DNA from: Fibrobacter sp. UBA4223
Lineage (GTDB): Bacteria; Fibrobacterota; Fibrobacteria; Fibrobacterales; Fibrobacteraceae
Assembly (NCBI GenBank): GCA_002382975.1
Contig: DFTB01000013.1
Coordinates: 22,282-86,281 of the forward strand
Direction: 5' to 3'
Length of the DNA stretch: 64,000 bases
In this document: piece after piece, positions 1-7,974 of the stretch
Layout: each line of letters begins with the position of its first letter
Numbering within the stretch: position 1 is the stretch's first letter
Notes under the pieces: generated by a model
Databases searched by the model: none
Told to the model about the DNA's origin: nothing
Seen by the model: only the letters and a program-made list of their open reading frames with translations
Position numbers and translations under genes: made by a program

Positions 1-10
1 ATTTCTAAAT

Positions 11-40
11 AGGTTATTCCAAATTGGAATAACCTTTTTG
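11..40 (+). terminator. Intrinsic terminator of an upstream gene
   Basis: A 10-bp perfect inverted repeat (AGGTTATTCC, loop of five, GGAATAACCT) is followed by a run of T. It probably ends a gene lying left of the window. Its position argues against translation of the next gene starting at the TTG at 38, which lies in the T-tract. Confidence 0.75.
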
Positions 41-106
41 TTGCATCTACCAATCTGGCAATATATATTTAAATTGGGTATATCTAACAACGTTGCGAGT
101 TTTTTT

Positions 107-1405
107 TTGATAAAAAAAGGGTTTACACTCATTGAAGTCATGGTGGTGGTCATTGTCATGGGTGTCCTTGCAGCCGTTGCGGTGCCAAAACTATTCGGAT
201 ACATTGCCAAGGCCAAAGCCTCGGAAGTGCCCATTGCTGCAGCCACGTATACCAAGTTACAAGATGCTTTCCTGTCTGAAAAAACGGCCATAGCCAGCTG
301 GGACCTTATCGGCTATACCCCTCCAGGAAACGGCACCAGCAATTATTTCAAATATGAGGGCTGTATTGTCGGAGAAATCAACATTGATGTTGCCGACAAC
401 GGTGTCGTGGGCTGGCAGGCTTTCAACTTGGAAAAACTGAACCTATGTGAAATGAACAGTGTGTGGACGGTGACCATCGACCCCGTCGAAAACAAAAGCC
501 TTAGTTACAACCATATCGTCTCCGGACTGGGGTGCACTTACCTGACTCACAACTGGGATGTCCGGGCAGTCCCTGCCGGAGCCTGCGAAGCTACGGCTCA
601 AGCATCTACTCCTAAATCAAGCGCATCCAATTCTACGCCGACCGACGACCCTGAGACCGTCGACAGTTCCAATTCCAGTGAGAGCGATCCCACAAGCGCC
701 TCTGGTGGTTCCAGCGGATCTAACCAGGAAGAGATCCAAAAGAAATGCGATGACTTGAAAAAAGGCGGAAATGGGAACGGGAACAATAGCGACCCATGCA
801 GCAAGCAGGCAAAAGGCTGGGTTTTCGTTGTAGAATGCAACATGTTTGCAAATAAGGGAAAAGCAAATAGTTCCGGGCTCACCGTTGTAGACATGGATGG
901 CGACGGCAACGCCGACCGTAAAAAGCAAATTCATGACCAGATGTGCAACCAGTCCAAATCTAGTGCCTCCAGCAGCGCCAGCGGAGCAAGCAGCACAAGT
1001 CAAAGCAGCAACGCAAACGCAGGTAGCAGCACCTCCAGCACACCTACAAGCACAAGCGGCGGACAAGGCGGAGATGTCGGCTCAGGCGGAAACGGAGGAG
1101 GCGGTTCCGGTGGCGGAACTGGCAGTGGGACCGGAACGAACACAGATCCAGAAAATAATAACGCCGAAAGCTCCGGCGATAACGGAGGAAGCCTTGGAGG
1201 CACCCCTCAGAACAACATCATCAAAGACCAGAATGGCAATGATTTTGACATGAGCAAACTGCCGGAAAAGATTACTTATTGTACCGATTATAAGGGTAAT
1301 GGCTATTGCAAGAACAACGGTTCAATAACCATTGACAAATCAGAATGTGCGAAATATGACACAAGCAAAAAAATGTGCGTAGAGTTGAAGCCAGCTGATC
1401 CATAA
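107..1405 (+). CDS. Type IV prepilin-like protein with Ser/Gly-rich C-terminus
   Basis: The N-terminus carries a class III prepilin signal: a short basic leader ending KKG, then FTLIEV and a hydrophobic helix (about 20 residues) that anchors the protein until prepilin peptidase cleaves after Gly and methylates Phe. The residues that follow resemble major-pilin helices. After about residue 170 the protein becomes low-complexity, with long Ser, Gly, Asn and Thr stretches and scattered Cys residues. That is unusual for a structural pilin and suggests an adhesin-like or minor pilin. The frame opens at a TTG at 38, but that codon lies in the upstream terminator. I chose the TTG at 107 because it gives a normal leader of about five residues; no ATG is available and the ribosome site is weak. 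Confidence 0.75.
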   Translation: MIKKGFTLIEVMVVVIVMGVLAAVAVPKLFGYIAKAKASEVPIAAATYTKLQDAFLSEKTAIASWDLIGYTPPGNGTSNYFKYEGCIVGEINIDVADNGVVGWQAFNLEKLNLCEMNSVWTVTIDPVENKSLSYNHIVSGLGCTYLTHNWDVRAVPAGACEATAQASTPKSSASNSTPTDDPETVDSSNSSESDPTSASGGSSGSNQEEIQKKCDDLKKGGNGNGNNSDPCSKQAKGWVFVVECNMFANKGKANSSGLTVVDMDGDGNADRKKQIHDQMCNQSKSSASSSASGASSTSQSSNANAGSSTSSTPTSTSGGQGGDVGSGGNGGGGSGGGTGSGTGTNTDPENNNAESSGDNGGSLGGTPQNNIIKDQNGNDFDMSKLPEKITYCTDYKGNGYCKNNGSITIDKSECAKYDTSKKMCVELKPADP

Positions 1406-1411
1406 AACACT

Positions 1412-1444
1412 AACCCGCAGCACCAATGCGGGTTCTTTTTTTTG
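1412..1444 (+). terminator. Intrinsic terminator after the prepilin gene
   Basis: An 8-bp stem (AACCCGCA / TGCGGGTT) with a 7-nt loop is followed by a run of T, starting 6 bases after the prepilin stop codon. Confidence 0.9.
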
Positions 1445-1476
1445 ACTATATTGTTTCCGCAAAAAGAGACAATTGA

Positions 1477-2328
1477 ATGATCCACGAAATACTCCCCCAC
1501 AAGCTCAATAACGAATTCAAGATCTGCGATCCGAAATTGACCGATTACGTCATTCGGTATGACGGAGCAAAAACCTTATTGAAGAAGGGCGCCACCTACA
1601 CCATTCCTCGCGTAGGCGAACTACTAGAACTTGAAGGCAAGAGCCTCGGAAATTTTGAAGGTCATTACCTTTTCAGTATCGACGAGACGGCGTTCTTTTT
1701 GGATGACAGTGTTGCCTGCGGTGACGCACCCGCGGGTTACGAATACATGGTCAGCCGGACCTTCCGCAACATGAATCCCGTAGAACGCTTGGGTGGGGCT
1801 ACGGCCACCCACCTCGCCCACTGGGAATCCCTGAACAGGTTCTGTGGCCGCTGCGGAAGGGAAATGGCCCGCGGTGAAAAAGAGCGTTCCATGGTTTGCC
1901 CAAAATGCGGGAACGTCGTGTACCCGCGAATCTCACCAGTTGTGATTGTGGCCGTGCACAACGGTGACAAGCTCCTGATGGCCCACAACATCGACAACCC
2001 GAACCCGAGACTTTTCTTGATTTCGGGATTCGTGGAAATCGGAGAAAGCCTGGAACAGGCGGTACACCGGGAGGTTCTGGAAGAGGCGGGCCTTCGTGTG
2101 AAAAACGTCCGCTATTTCGGGAGCCAGCCGTGGCCTTTCAGCGACTCGCTCATCGCAGGTTTCACCGCCGAACTGGACGGCGACGACACCATCCACATGC
2201 AAGAGGCGGAACTATCCGAAGCTATGTGGGTCCGGCGCGAAGACATTCCCGAATACGAGACCGACGTGAGCATTAGTTGCTGCCTCATCGAGAATTTCAG
2301 GCGTGGATTTACGATAAAAGATGCTTAA
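1477..2328 (+). CDS. nudC: NudC-type NAD(H) pyrophosphatase (Nudix)
   Basis: The protein (283 aa) has the NudC layout: a variable N-terminal domain, a zinc ribbon with Cys pairs at about residues 123/126 and 141/144, and a Nudix box at about 184-206 (G-x5-E-x7-REVLEEAGL). The family-specific SQPWPF motif follows at about 216-221 and distinguishes NAD(H)-active members from other Nudix enzymes. The family hydrolyses NADH/NAD+ to NMN(H) and AMP and can remove NAD caps from RNA. It is a single gene with terminators or repeats on both sides. The ATG at 1477 is the first start after the upstream terminator. Confidence 0.92.
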   Translation: MIHEILPHKLNNEFKICDPKLTDYVIRYDGAKTLLKKGATYTIPRVGELLELEGKSLGNFEGHYLFSIDETAFFLDDSVACGDAPAGYEYMVSRTFRNMNPVERLGGATATHLAHWESLNRFCGRCGREMARGEKERSMVCPKCGNVVYPRISPVVIVAVHNGDKLLMAHNIDNPNPRLFLISGFVEIGESLEQAVHREVLEEAGLRVKNVRYFGSQPWPFSDSLIAGFTAELDGDDTIHMQEAELSEAMWVRREDIPEYETDVSISCCLIENFRRGFTIKDA

Positions 2329-2341
2329 TTGCTAGATGGCG

Positions 2342-2547
2342 GATCAGGTCCGCCATGACGTACAAGTCTGCGTCATTCCGGCCCACGAGCCGGAACCTAG
2401 ATGGCGTCCCCGTTGCCGAGGATCATATCCACTAAGCGGCAAGCCGCAAGTGGCTATTGTGATCAGGTCCGCCATGACGTACAAATCTGCGTCATTCCGG
2501 CCCACGAGCCGGAACCTAGATGGCGTGTCGTGGCACGCCATGACGTT
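2342..2547. repeat. Duplicated dispersed palindromic repeat
   Basis: Two direct copies of a 65-bp unit lie at 2342-2406 and 2461-2525 and differ at one base. Each contains the palindromic core ATTCCGGCCC...GAGCCGGAA. Copy 2 runs on into a second palindrome (GGCGTGTCGTGGCACGCC). The composite core plus palindrome recurs in reverse orientation inside the hrpB reading frame (about 20117-20183) and, shorter, at 18464-18500. No transposase is nearby, so these look like non-autonomous repeats. Confidence 0.85.
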
Positions 2548-2555
2548 TACACAAC

Positions 2556-3314
2556 CTACAGCACTAATGGCACGGGCTTGTCGGCGGTAACCGTCTTCGG
2601 AGTCACCTTGCAGTCCACCACGAAGATTTCCACACCTGCGTCTCGGGCATCCCGCAGGGCTCCCGCGAACTCCGGATGGATTTTTTCGTCGGGTCCAAAG
2701 CGGTAGCAGCCCTTCATCTGGACCAGAAACAGCACGCCGCATTCGTAAGGTGTTCCGTCGTCTGCAGATGTTCGGGTCCCAAGAATGCGGGTCAGCTCCC
2801 GCAGGTGCTTGACGCCCCGCTCCGTCGGAGCGTCAGGGAAAGAGGCAGAACCGTCGTATTCCAGAGTCACGCCCTTCACTTCCAGGAACATCTTGTGGAG
2901 CTGCGCTTTCTGCGCCCTGGTCTTCCCCGCTCCCCGATATTCGATGTAAAAGTCGAAGCGGGAATTCCCGAAGGTGTATTCCGGCTTTAGGAAGGTAATC
3001 TCCGGAAAGCGTTCCCGGCTGGAACGAATCCATTCGGCGGCCACCTTGTTGGGAGCCTGGCTGTCCATGTTCACCAGGATTTTCCCGCGGGGAGTGACCT
3101 TTTCCACCGTCACCAGATCGTAGGGCGTCTTGCGTTCCGGATTTTTTGACTTTTCCAGAAAAACTTTTACGCCTGGCTGCAACAGTTCACGACAGCGTCC
3201 CGTGTTCTTCACGTGGACCACCGTCTTTTTGCCGTCTATTTTCACGTGGGCGATAAAGCGGTTCGGCCGCTCCAAGAACTCGCCCTGGACAATTTCACCA
3301 TATTTCATCGGCAT
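2556..3314 (-). CDS. sfsA: SfsA family protein (sugar fermentation stimulation)
   Basis: This 252-aa protein matches the SfsA family along its length: an N-terminal OB-like segment (GEFLERPNRFIAHV, then HVKNTGRC) and a nuclease-like C-terminal part containing DFYIEY and FLEVKGVTLE, followed by PDAPTERG. SfsA was named for an effect on maltose metabolism in E. coli; the fold suggests nucleic-acid binding or cleavage, and the true role is unsettled. The start at 3314 has a GGAAAA just upstream; an in-frame ATG at 3308 is possible. It is transcribed towards the repeat block at its 3' side and divergently from the symporter gene. Confidence 0.93.
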   Translation of the reverse strand: MPMKYGEIVQGEFLERPNRFIAHVKIDGKKTVVHVKNTGRCRELLQPGVKVFLEKSKNPERKTPYDLVTVEKVTPRGKILVNMDSQAPNKVAAEWIRSSRERFPEITFLKPEYTFGNSRFDFYIEYRGAGKTRAQKAQLHKMFLEVKGVTLEYDGSASFPDAPTERGVKHLRELTRILGTRTSADDGTPYECGVLFLVQMKGCYRFGPDEKIHPEFAGALRDARDAGVEIFVVDCKVTPKTVTADKPVPLVL

Positions 3315-3396
3315 TTTTCCAATTTGACCAGAATATAAATAAAGAATCCGCCGAAAATTTTTAATTTTGAAGAAAACAAAAGGAGTACGACTTCAA

Positions 3397-4938
3397 ATGG
3401 TCATTACCGTTTTTATCCTGTACCTGTTGATGATGCTCGGCATCGGTTTTTACTTTTCCAAAAAGGCCAACAGCCTGAACGCCTACTACCTGGGCAACCG
3501 TGGTATGAACAAGTGGGTGGTGGCCATGTCCGCCCAGGCCTCCGACATGAGCGGCTGGCTCCTGATGGGGCTCCCCGGTGCCGTGTTCGTGAGCGGGTTC
3601 TCCGAAGCCTGGATCGGTATCGGCCTTGTCATCGGCACCTATTTCAACTGGAAAATCGTAGGCAAGCGCCTCCGCAAGTACAGCCACTTCTGCGGCGACT
3701 CCATCACCCTTCCCGACTTTTTCTCCAACCGTTTCCGCGACAACAAGGGCATCATCCGCGTGATTGCCTCCATATTCATTCTCGCCTTCTTCCTGTTCTA
3801 TACGGTATCGGGCTTTGTGGCTAGCGCAAAACTGTTCAGCACTATCTTCGGCATGAACTACACCACGGGCCTGATTCTTGGAGCCGTGGTGGTGGTGAGC
3901 TACACCTTCATGGGCGGCTTCTTTGCCGTGTGCTGGACCGACTTTATCCAGGCCATGATGATGCTTGTGGCCGTGGTCGCCATCCCCCTGATTATCATGA
4001 GCGGCTCTGGCGGTTTTGCCTCTACCATGGACGCCGTCAATGCCCAGAACCCCTACCTGATGAGCCTATTCACCAACGCCACCACCGGCAAGTCCATCGG
4101 GCTTATCGCGTTGATTTCTAGCCTCGCCTGGGGCCTCGGCTACTTCGGCATGCCCCACATTCTGGTGCGCTTCATGAGCATCAAGAACGCCGAAGACATC
4201 AAGTTCTCGCGCCGTGTCGCCATGACCTGGGTCACCATCTGCCTCGGTGCCGCCATCATGATCGCAATACTTGGCCGCTACTACGTGGAAGCCCACGGCA
4301 TCAAGGTGGACGACCCGGAACGCATTTTCATGATCCTCTGCCAGGTTCTCTGCCACCCGGCCATTGCCGCCATCTTGATGGCCGCCATCCTTGCCGCCAT
4401 CATGAGTACCGCCGACTCCCAGCTGCTTGTTTCCGCTTCTGCCTTCAGTAACGACCTTTACAAGCACCTGTTCCGCAAGAACGCATCTAACAAAGAAGTC
4501 ATGTGGGTCAGCCGTGGCGTGGTGGTGCTTATCACCGTTATCGCCGTCATCGTGGCCATGCAGGGCGCTCCCAGTGCCGACGGAGTGAGGCACGGCAAGA
4601 GTTTCTTGGATGTGGTCATGAGCCTGGTGAGCTTCGCCTGGGGTGGATTTGGCGCCACCTTCGGCCCGATTATGCTCCTCGCCCTCTTCTGGAAGCGTAC
4701 CACCCTCCCCGCCGCCATCGCCGGCATGCTGGTGGGCGGCATCACCACCTTCGTATGGAAGTTCTACCTTTCCAGCTTCCCTGCTGAAATCTTCCAGATT
4801 TACGAACTGGTGCCCGGCTTCGTGCTTTCGTTCCTGACGATTGTCGTCGTGAGCCTCTGCACCAAGGCCCCCAGCAAGGAAATTCAGGATGAGTTCGACC
4901 AGGTGGAACACACCCGTCTTTCAACACTTAAGCTTTAA
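3397..4938 (+). CDS. Sodium:solute symporter, PutP-like
   Basis: The protein (513 aa from this start) is a multi-spanning SSS-family symporter. Family marks visible include GNRGMNKWVVAMSAQASDMSGW near the N-terminus and an ILAAIMSTADSQLL segment in the middle, both typical of Na+/proline symporters of the PutP group. It should import proline or a related solute with sodium across the inner membrane. I chose the ATG at 3397 because an AGGAG lies 11 nt upstream; the frame extends to a TTG at 3367 without a ribosome site. Substrate assignment rests on family resemblance only. Confidence 0.85.
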   Translation: MVITVFILYLLMMLGIGFYFSKKANSLNAYYLGNRGMNKWVVAMSAQASDMSGWLLMGLPGAVFVSGFSEAWIGIGLVIGTYFNWKIVGKRLRKYSHFCGDSITLPDFFSNRFRDNKGIIRVIASIFILAFFLFYTVSGFVASAKLFSTIFGMNYTTGLILGAVVVVSYTFMGGFFAVCWTDFIQAMMMLVAVVAIPLIIMSGSGGFASTMDAVNAQNPYLMSLFTNATTGKSIGLIALISSLAWGLGYFGMPHILVRFMSIKNAEDIKFSRRVAMTWVTICLGAAIMIAILGRYYVEAHGIKVDDPERIFMILCQVLCHPAIAAILMAAILAAIMSTADSQLLVSASAFSNDLYKHLFRKNASNKEVMWVSRGVVVLITVIAVIVAMQGAPSADGVRHGKSFLDVVMSLVSFAWGGFGATFGPIMLLALFWKRTTLPAAIAGMLVGGITTFVWKFYLSSFPAEIFQIYELVPGFVLSFLTIVVVSLCTKAPSKEIQDEFDQVEHTRLSTLKL

Positions 4939-4945
4939 ACAAACC

Positions 4946-4973
4946 AGATTCCGGGTCAAGCCCGGAATGACGT
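4946..4973. repeat. Short palindromic repeat upstream of fabZ
   Basis: The palindrome ATTCCGGG-TCAAG-CCCGGAAT is followed by GACGTAC, the same layout as the ATTCCGG...CCGGAAT repeats elsewhere in the window. It fills most of the 48-bp gap between the symporter stop and fabZ and could act as an RNA hairpin between them. Confidence 0.75.
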
Positions 4974-4986
4974 ACACGGAGAAAAA

Positions 4987-5478
4987 ATGTCCCTACTCGA
5001 ATCATTACCCAAATCAAACAAAGACGGAATCCTCTACGAGGCCGACACAGTCCACAATATCTTGCCGCAGAAGGCGCCCTTCGCCTTCGTTGACGAAATC
5101 CTCAGCCTCGACGCCGAGAACATGGAAATCGTAGGCAAGTGGCACCTGACCGGCGAAGAAGGATTCCTGAAGGGGCATTTCCCCGGAAACCCCGTGCTCC
5201 CCGGCGTCATCCAGATTGAATCCATGGCCCAGGCGGCAACGCTCTTGACCATGATCGGCCGCGAAGCGGAAACTACGGGCAAGCGACCCGCCTTTATGGG
5301 CGTAGAAAACTGCCGTTTCCGCGCACCGGTAATCCCCCCTGCCGAAATCGTTTTGAAGGCCAAGCTGGTCATGGCCCGCCACGGCATTTTCAAGTACAGC
5401 GGCGAGCTCTATACCGTTGATGCCGAAGGAAAGGAAACCCTCTGCACCAAGGCGGATTTCAGCGCCGCCATGGTCTAG
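4987..5478 (+). CDS. fabZ: 3-hydroxyacyl-ACP dehydratase, FabZ-like
   Basis: This 163-aa hot-dog-fold protein carries the FabZ active-site segment GHFPGNPVLPGVIQIESMAQ, with the catalytic His at residue 64 and Glu at 78. FabZ dehydrates 3-hydroxyacyl-ACP to trans-2-enoyl-ACP in fatty acid synthesis. The N-terminal motif reads ILPQKAPFAFVDEI where classical FabZ has a PHRYPFLLVDR-type sequence, so it may be a divergent paralogue serving a specialised acyl pathway. A GGAG lies 9 nt before the ATG. A terminator follows 29 bp after the stop. Confidence 0.85.
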   Translation: MSLLESLPKSNKDGILYEADTVHNILPQKAPFAFVDEILSLDAENMEIVGKWHLTGEEGFLKGHFPGNPVLPGVIQIESMAQAATLLTMIGREAETTGKRPAFMGVENCRFRAPVIPPAEIVLKAKLVMARHGIFKYSGELYTVDAEGKETLCTKADFSAAMV

Positions 5479-5507
5479 CAGGCCTTTTCAAAAAAACTCA
5501 AAAAGAT

Positions 5508-5542
5508 TCCGCCCGGAGCCTTTAAATCTGGGCGGATTTTTA
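5508..5542 (+). terminator. Intrinsic terminator after fabZ
   Basis: A 7-bp GC-rich stem (TCCGCCC / GGGCGGA) is followed by TTTTTA. It separates fabZ from the tRNA gene. Confidence 0.85.
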
Positions 5543-5558
5543 TATATTTGGTTCGCTC

Positions 5559-5631
5559 GCCCCCATCGTCTAGTGGCCCAGGACTCGGGATTCTCATTCC
5601 CGCAACAGCGGTTCGAGTCCGCTTGGGGGTA
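5559..5631 (+). tRNA. tRNA-Glu (anticodon CTC)
   Basis: The gene folds as a standard cloverleaf: acceptor arm GCCCCCA/TGGGGGT, anticodon stem CGGGA/TCCCG with loop TTCTCAT (anticodon CTC at 5593-5595), and T-arm AGCGG-TTCGAGT-CCGCT. The TCGTCTAG D-arm sequence is typical of tRNA-Glu. The first acceptor pair is a G-U wobble, the discriminator base is A, and no CCA is encoded. Confidence 0.93.
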
Positions 5632-5641
5632 TAAACAAAAA

Positions 5642-5671
5642 ACGACACATCTTTTGATGTGCCGTTTTTTT
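5642..5671 (+). terminator. Terminator after tRNA-Glu
   Basis: A hairpin ACGACACATC-TTTT-GATGTGCCGT (one mismatch) is followed by seven T, 10 bp after the tRNA. Confidence 0.9.
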
Positions 5672-5690
5672 ATTTATACGTTTTACAAAT

Positions 5691-5848
5691 AGGGAGGGCT
5701 TCCGCCCTCCCTAAAACCCTCCTTACACGACTGTATCCGCTAGGCAATTATGTACAAGACTTCTGCGGATACAATCGTGGGCGTGAGGCAGTACAACTTG
5801 CCTCACGCATATTTCCCTAAATGAATAGGGAGGGCCACAGCCCTCCCT
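5691..5848. repeat. Array of four hairpins between tRNA-Glu and the PPIase gene
   Basis: Four inverted repeats lie in a row. Hairpins 1 (5691-5712) and 4 (5827-5848) have the same 9-bp stem AGGGAGGGC/GCCCTCCCT and are followed by nearly the same 3' sequence (CCCTAAAACYCTCC). Hairpin 2 pairs 5727-5740 with 5765-5778 (14 bp, one mismatch). Hairpin 3 pairs 5781-5790 with 5799-5808 (10 bp, perfect). No reading frame is evident. It may be an RNA, a repeat element with terminal copies, or a compound terminator for the convergent genes. Confidence 0.7.
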
Positions 5849-5867
5849 AAAACTCTCCCGGTGCCTC

Positions 5868-7820
5868 TTAGTCCTTGTAGAACAGGTCCAGGTTGTTCAC
5901 CACAGGCGTAGCCTTTTCCAGATCACCCACGTACTGGCTGAAAGCCGTCATAGAAGTGAAGCGGGCGGCGTTGTCCTTATCGTCCTTGATGGCGGTTTCG
6001 AGAGCGGCCTGGTCCACAGCCTTCTTGGACTTGACCTTGATCATCACGGCACCGTTGTCGGTTTCCACCACAGGGCCCCATTCGCCTTCTTTCTGGTTCT
6101 TGAGCACCTTGGCCACATTCGGGTTGGCATAGCCGAAGCCAGGAATGAAACCTTCCACAGAAGCGCTCTTGGATTCAATCTTTACCTTCTCGATTTCGGC
6201 AGGAGCATTGGCTGCCGTAGAGTCGGCGGCAGAATCAGCAGGAGCCCAGGCCTTCACCTTGTCGGCCATGGAGGTCAGGTAGGCGGCTGCAGCGGAAGCA
6301 CTCTTCTTCTTGAGCAGGTTCTTCTTGATTGCGTCGTAGTAAACGCTCACGTCACGTTCGCCGGCCTTGAGCTCCTTGGCCTTGGTGGCCACCACAACCC
6401 ACTGGTTGTTCTTGAGAACCGGAGAGACATCGCCCACGTCTTCGGAAAGATTTTCGTTGGGCCAGGCAAAGGAAGTCAGTCCCTTCAGGTAGCCGAGGGC
6501 AGCAATGTTGTCGCCGGGGCCAACCCATTCGGAGCGTTCCACCGTAAGGTTACGATCCTTAGCGGCATCGGCAAAGGACTTGCCGGCGGCCATGTCGGTC
6601 TTGATTCCGGAGAGAACGTTTTCGAGGCTATCTACAGTTTCGGAAGAGGCGTTCACCACCAGGAGGATATGGCCCACCTTGGCGGAAACTGCACCGGTAG
6701 AGTCAGTAGTCTTGCCGTAGCTCTTGATGATGTGGTAGCCGAAGCGGGTCTTGACCGGTTCAGAAATAGCACCGGAATCCAGGGCCAGGGCGGCCTTCTC
6801 GAATTCCTCGACAAAGGCGCCGTGACCGGCTTCTTGAGAGAGCATGCCGCCGTTTTCGGCGCTGCCCGGATCTTCGGAAGAAATGCGGGCCATGTCTTCG
6901 AAGTTGGCGGTAGAAGAGGTATCGGAAAGCTGGTAGTAAAGCGTCATGGCGTATTCGCGGATGCGTTCGTCATCGGCGTCGGTAGCGGCCACCGGAAGCT
7001 TCACGTAATCAAAGAGGACCTCGTCCTTTTCTACAAAGAAGCTGTCTACATGGGCGTTGAAATAGCCCTTGACCATGGCGCTGTCGATAGTGGCTTCTTC
7101 AACGGCAAAGTCGTTTGCATTGACGTATGCCACGTCCATGTCGTAATCCGTCATGCGGCGGTCCACGTTCCATTTGGATTCAAGAGAGGTGGGGTGCACC
7201 GAAGCCCCGACCAGCACCTGCAGTTGACGGGAAGGAATGGTGGCGTTCTTCAGGTCTTCTTCGAACTGGAGCATCACGCCCCACTGGAAAGCCTGGGGAG
7301 TCTCGAGCCAGGCGTCGAATTCGGCCTTGTTGAAGTTGGTGTCCACCAGGAACTTGGGGAGAGAGGCGATGTAGGCCTGGGAACGCTGCATCAGGTCTTC
7401 TTGGGAGGTAGCCTGCTGCTGGATGGCATACAGACGGCTCTGGGCCTCTTGCACCAGACGGGCGCGGATGGCATCGGGATTGTTCTTGAATTCGCTCTTG
7501 AGTTCGGCCACAGAAGCACGCAGCTCGGCGTCTTCGTAGATGCCTTCCATCATGACCTGACGCACAAAGGAGCGGAACACTTCGGAACGGAGCTGGGCAT
7601 ACTGTTCGTCTTCGAGATGCTGGCCCTGGTACTGGTTCTGCACGATCCTCTTGATGCGGGTGTCGAATTCACCATAGGAGACCTTGTGGTCATTCACGAT
7701 AGCCACCGGGTAGCTCTGGTTCGTGTTGGGCACGCGGTCCATGGCCAGAAGGCCCACGACAATACCGGCAGCAAAAATGACAATGACCCACTTGGCCTTT
7801 TCATTAATCCACGTTAACAT
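5868..7820 (-). CDS. Membrane-anchored peptidyl-prolyl isomerase, PpiD/SurA-type
   Basis: The 650-aa protein starts with a short cytoplasmic tail and one membrane helix (about residues 12-29), followed by a SurA-N-like chaperone segment (about 38-200) and a parvulin-type rotamase domain (about 265-370, with FEDMARISSEDPGSAENGG and the ending TRFGYHIIKSYG). The C-terminal part looks like a second, more divergent repeat of foldase structure. The layout is that of PpiD, which assists folding of proteins emerging into the periplasm. A GGAG precedes the ATG at 7820. It is monocistronic and converges on the tRNA region. Confidence 0.85.
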   Translation of the reverse strand: MLTWINEKAKWVIVIFAAGIVVGLLAMDRVPNTNQSYPVAIVNDHKVSYGEFDTRIKRIVQNQYQGQHLEDEQYAQLRSEVFRSFVRQVMMEGIYEDAELRASVAELKSEFKNNPDAIRARLVQEAQSRLYAIQQQATSQEDLMQRSQAYIASLPKFLVDTNFNKAEFDAWLETPQAFQWGVMLQFEEDLKNATIPSRQLQVLVGASVHPTSLESKWNVDRRMTDYDMDVAYVNANDFAVEEATIDSAMVKGYFNAHVDSFFVEKDEVLFDYVKLPVAATDADDERIREYAMTLYYQLSDTSSTANFEDMARISSEDPGSAENGGMLSQEAGHGAFVEEFEKAALALDSGAISEPVKTRFGYHIIKSYGKTTDSTGAVSAKVGHILLVVNASSETVDSLENVLSGIKTDMAAGKSFADAAKDRNLTVERSEWVGPGDNIAALGYLKGLTSFAWPNENLSEDVGDVSPVLKNNQWVVVATKAKELKAGERDVSVYYDAIKKNLLKKKSASAAAAYLTSMADKVKAWAPADSAADSTAANAPAEIEKVKIESKSASVEGFIPGFGYANPNVAKVLKNQKEGEWGPVVETDNGAVMIKVKSKKAVDQAALETAIKDDKDNAARFTSMTAFSQYVGDLEKATPVVNNLDLFYKD

Positions 7821-7974
7821 AGAGATGACTCCATAAATAATTTTGACGGGCGAAAATTTAGCAAAAAAAACACGGGTTTCTGTTAAAAACTGTACAAATA
7901 TAGCCGTATAGCCCCAAAATTGCTATCTATTGTCTATCCCCCAAAAATCGGGGGCGTTTCGTCATGGAGTTCAG

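Noticed and set aside
617..1066. Minus-strand frame under the prepilin
   Set aside because: Antisense of a Ser/Gly-rich coding stretch; Cys/Ala-rich product without any domain.
4066..4911. 281-codon minus-strand frame under the symporter
   Set aside because: Shadow frame rich in His, Gly, Asp and Glu, with no family and no ribosome site.
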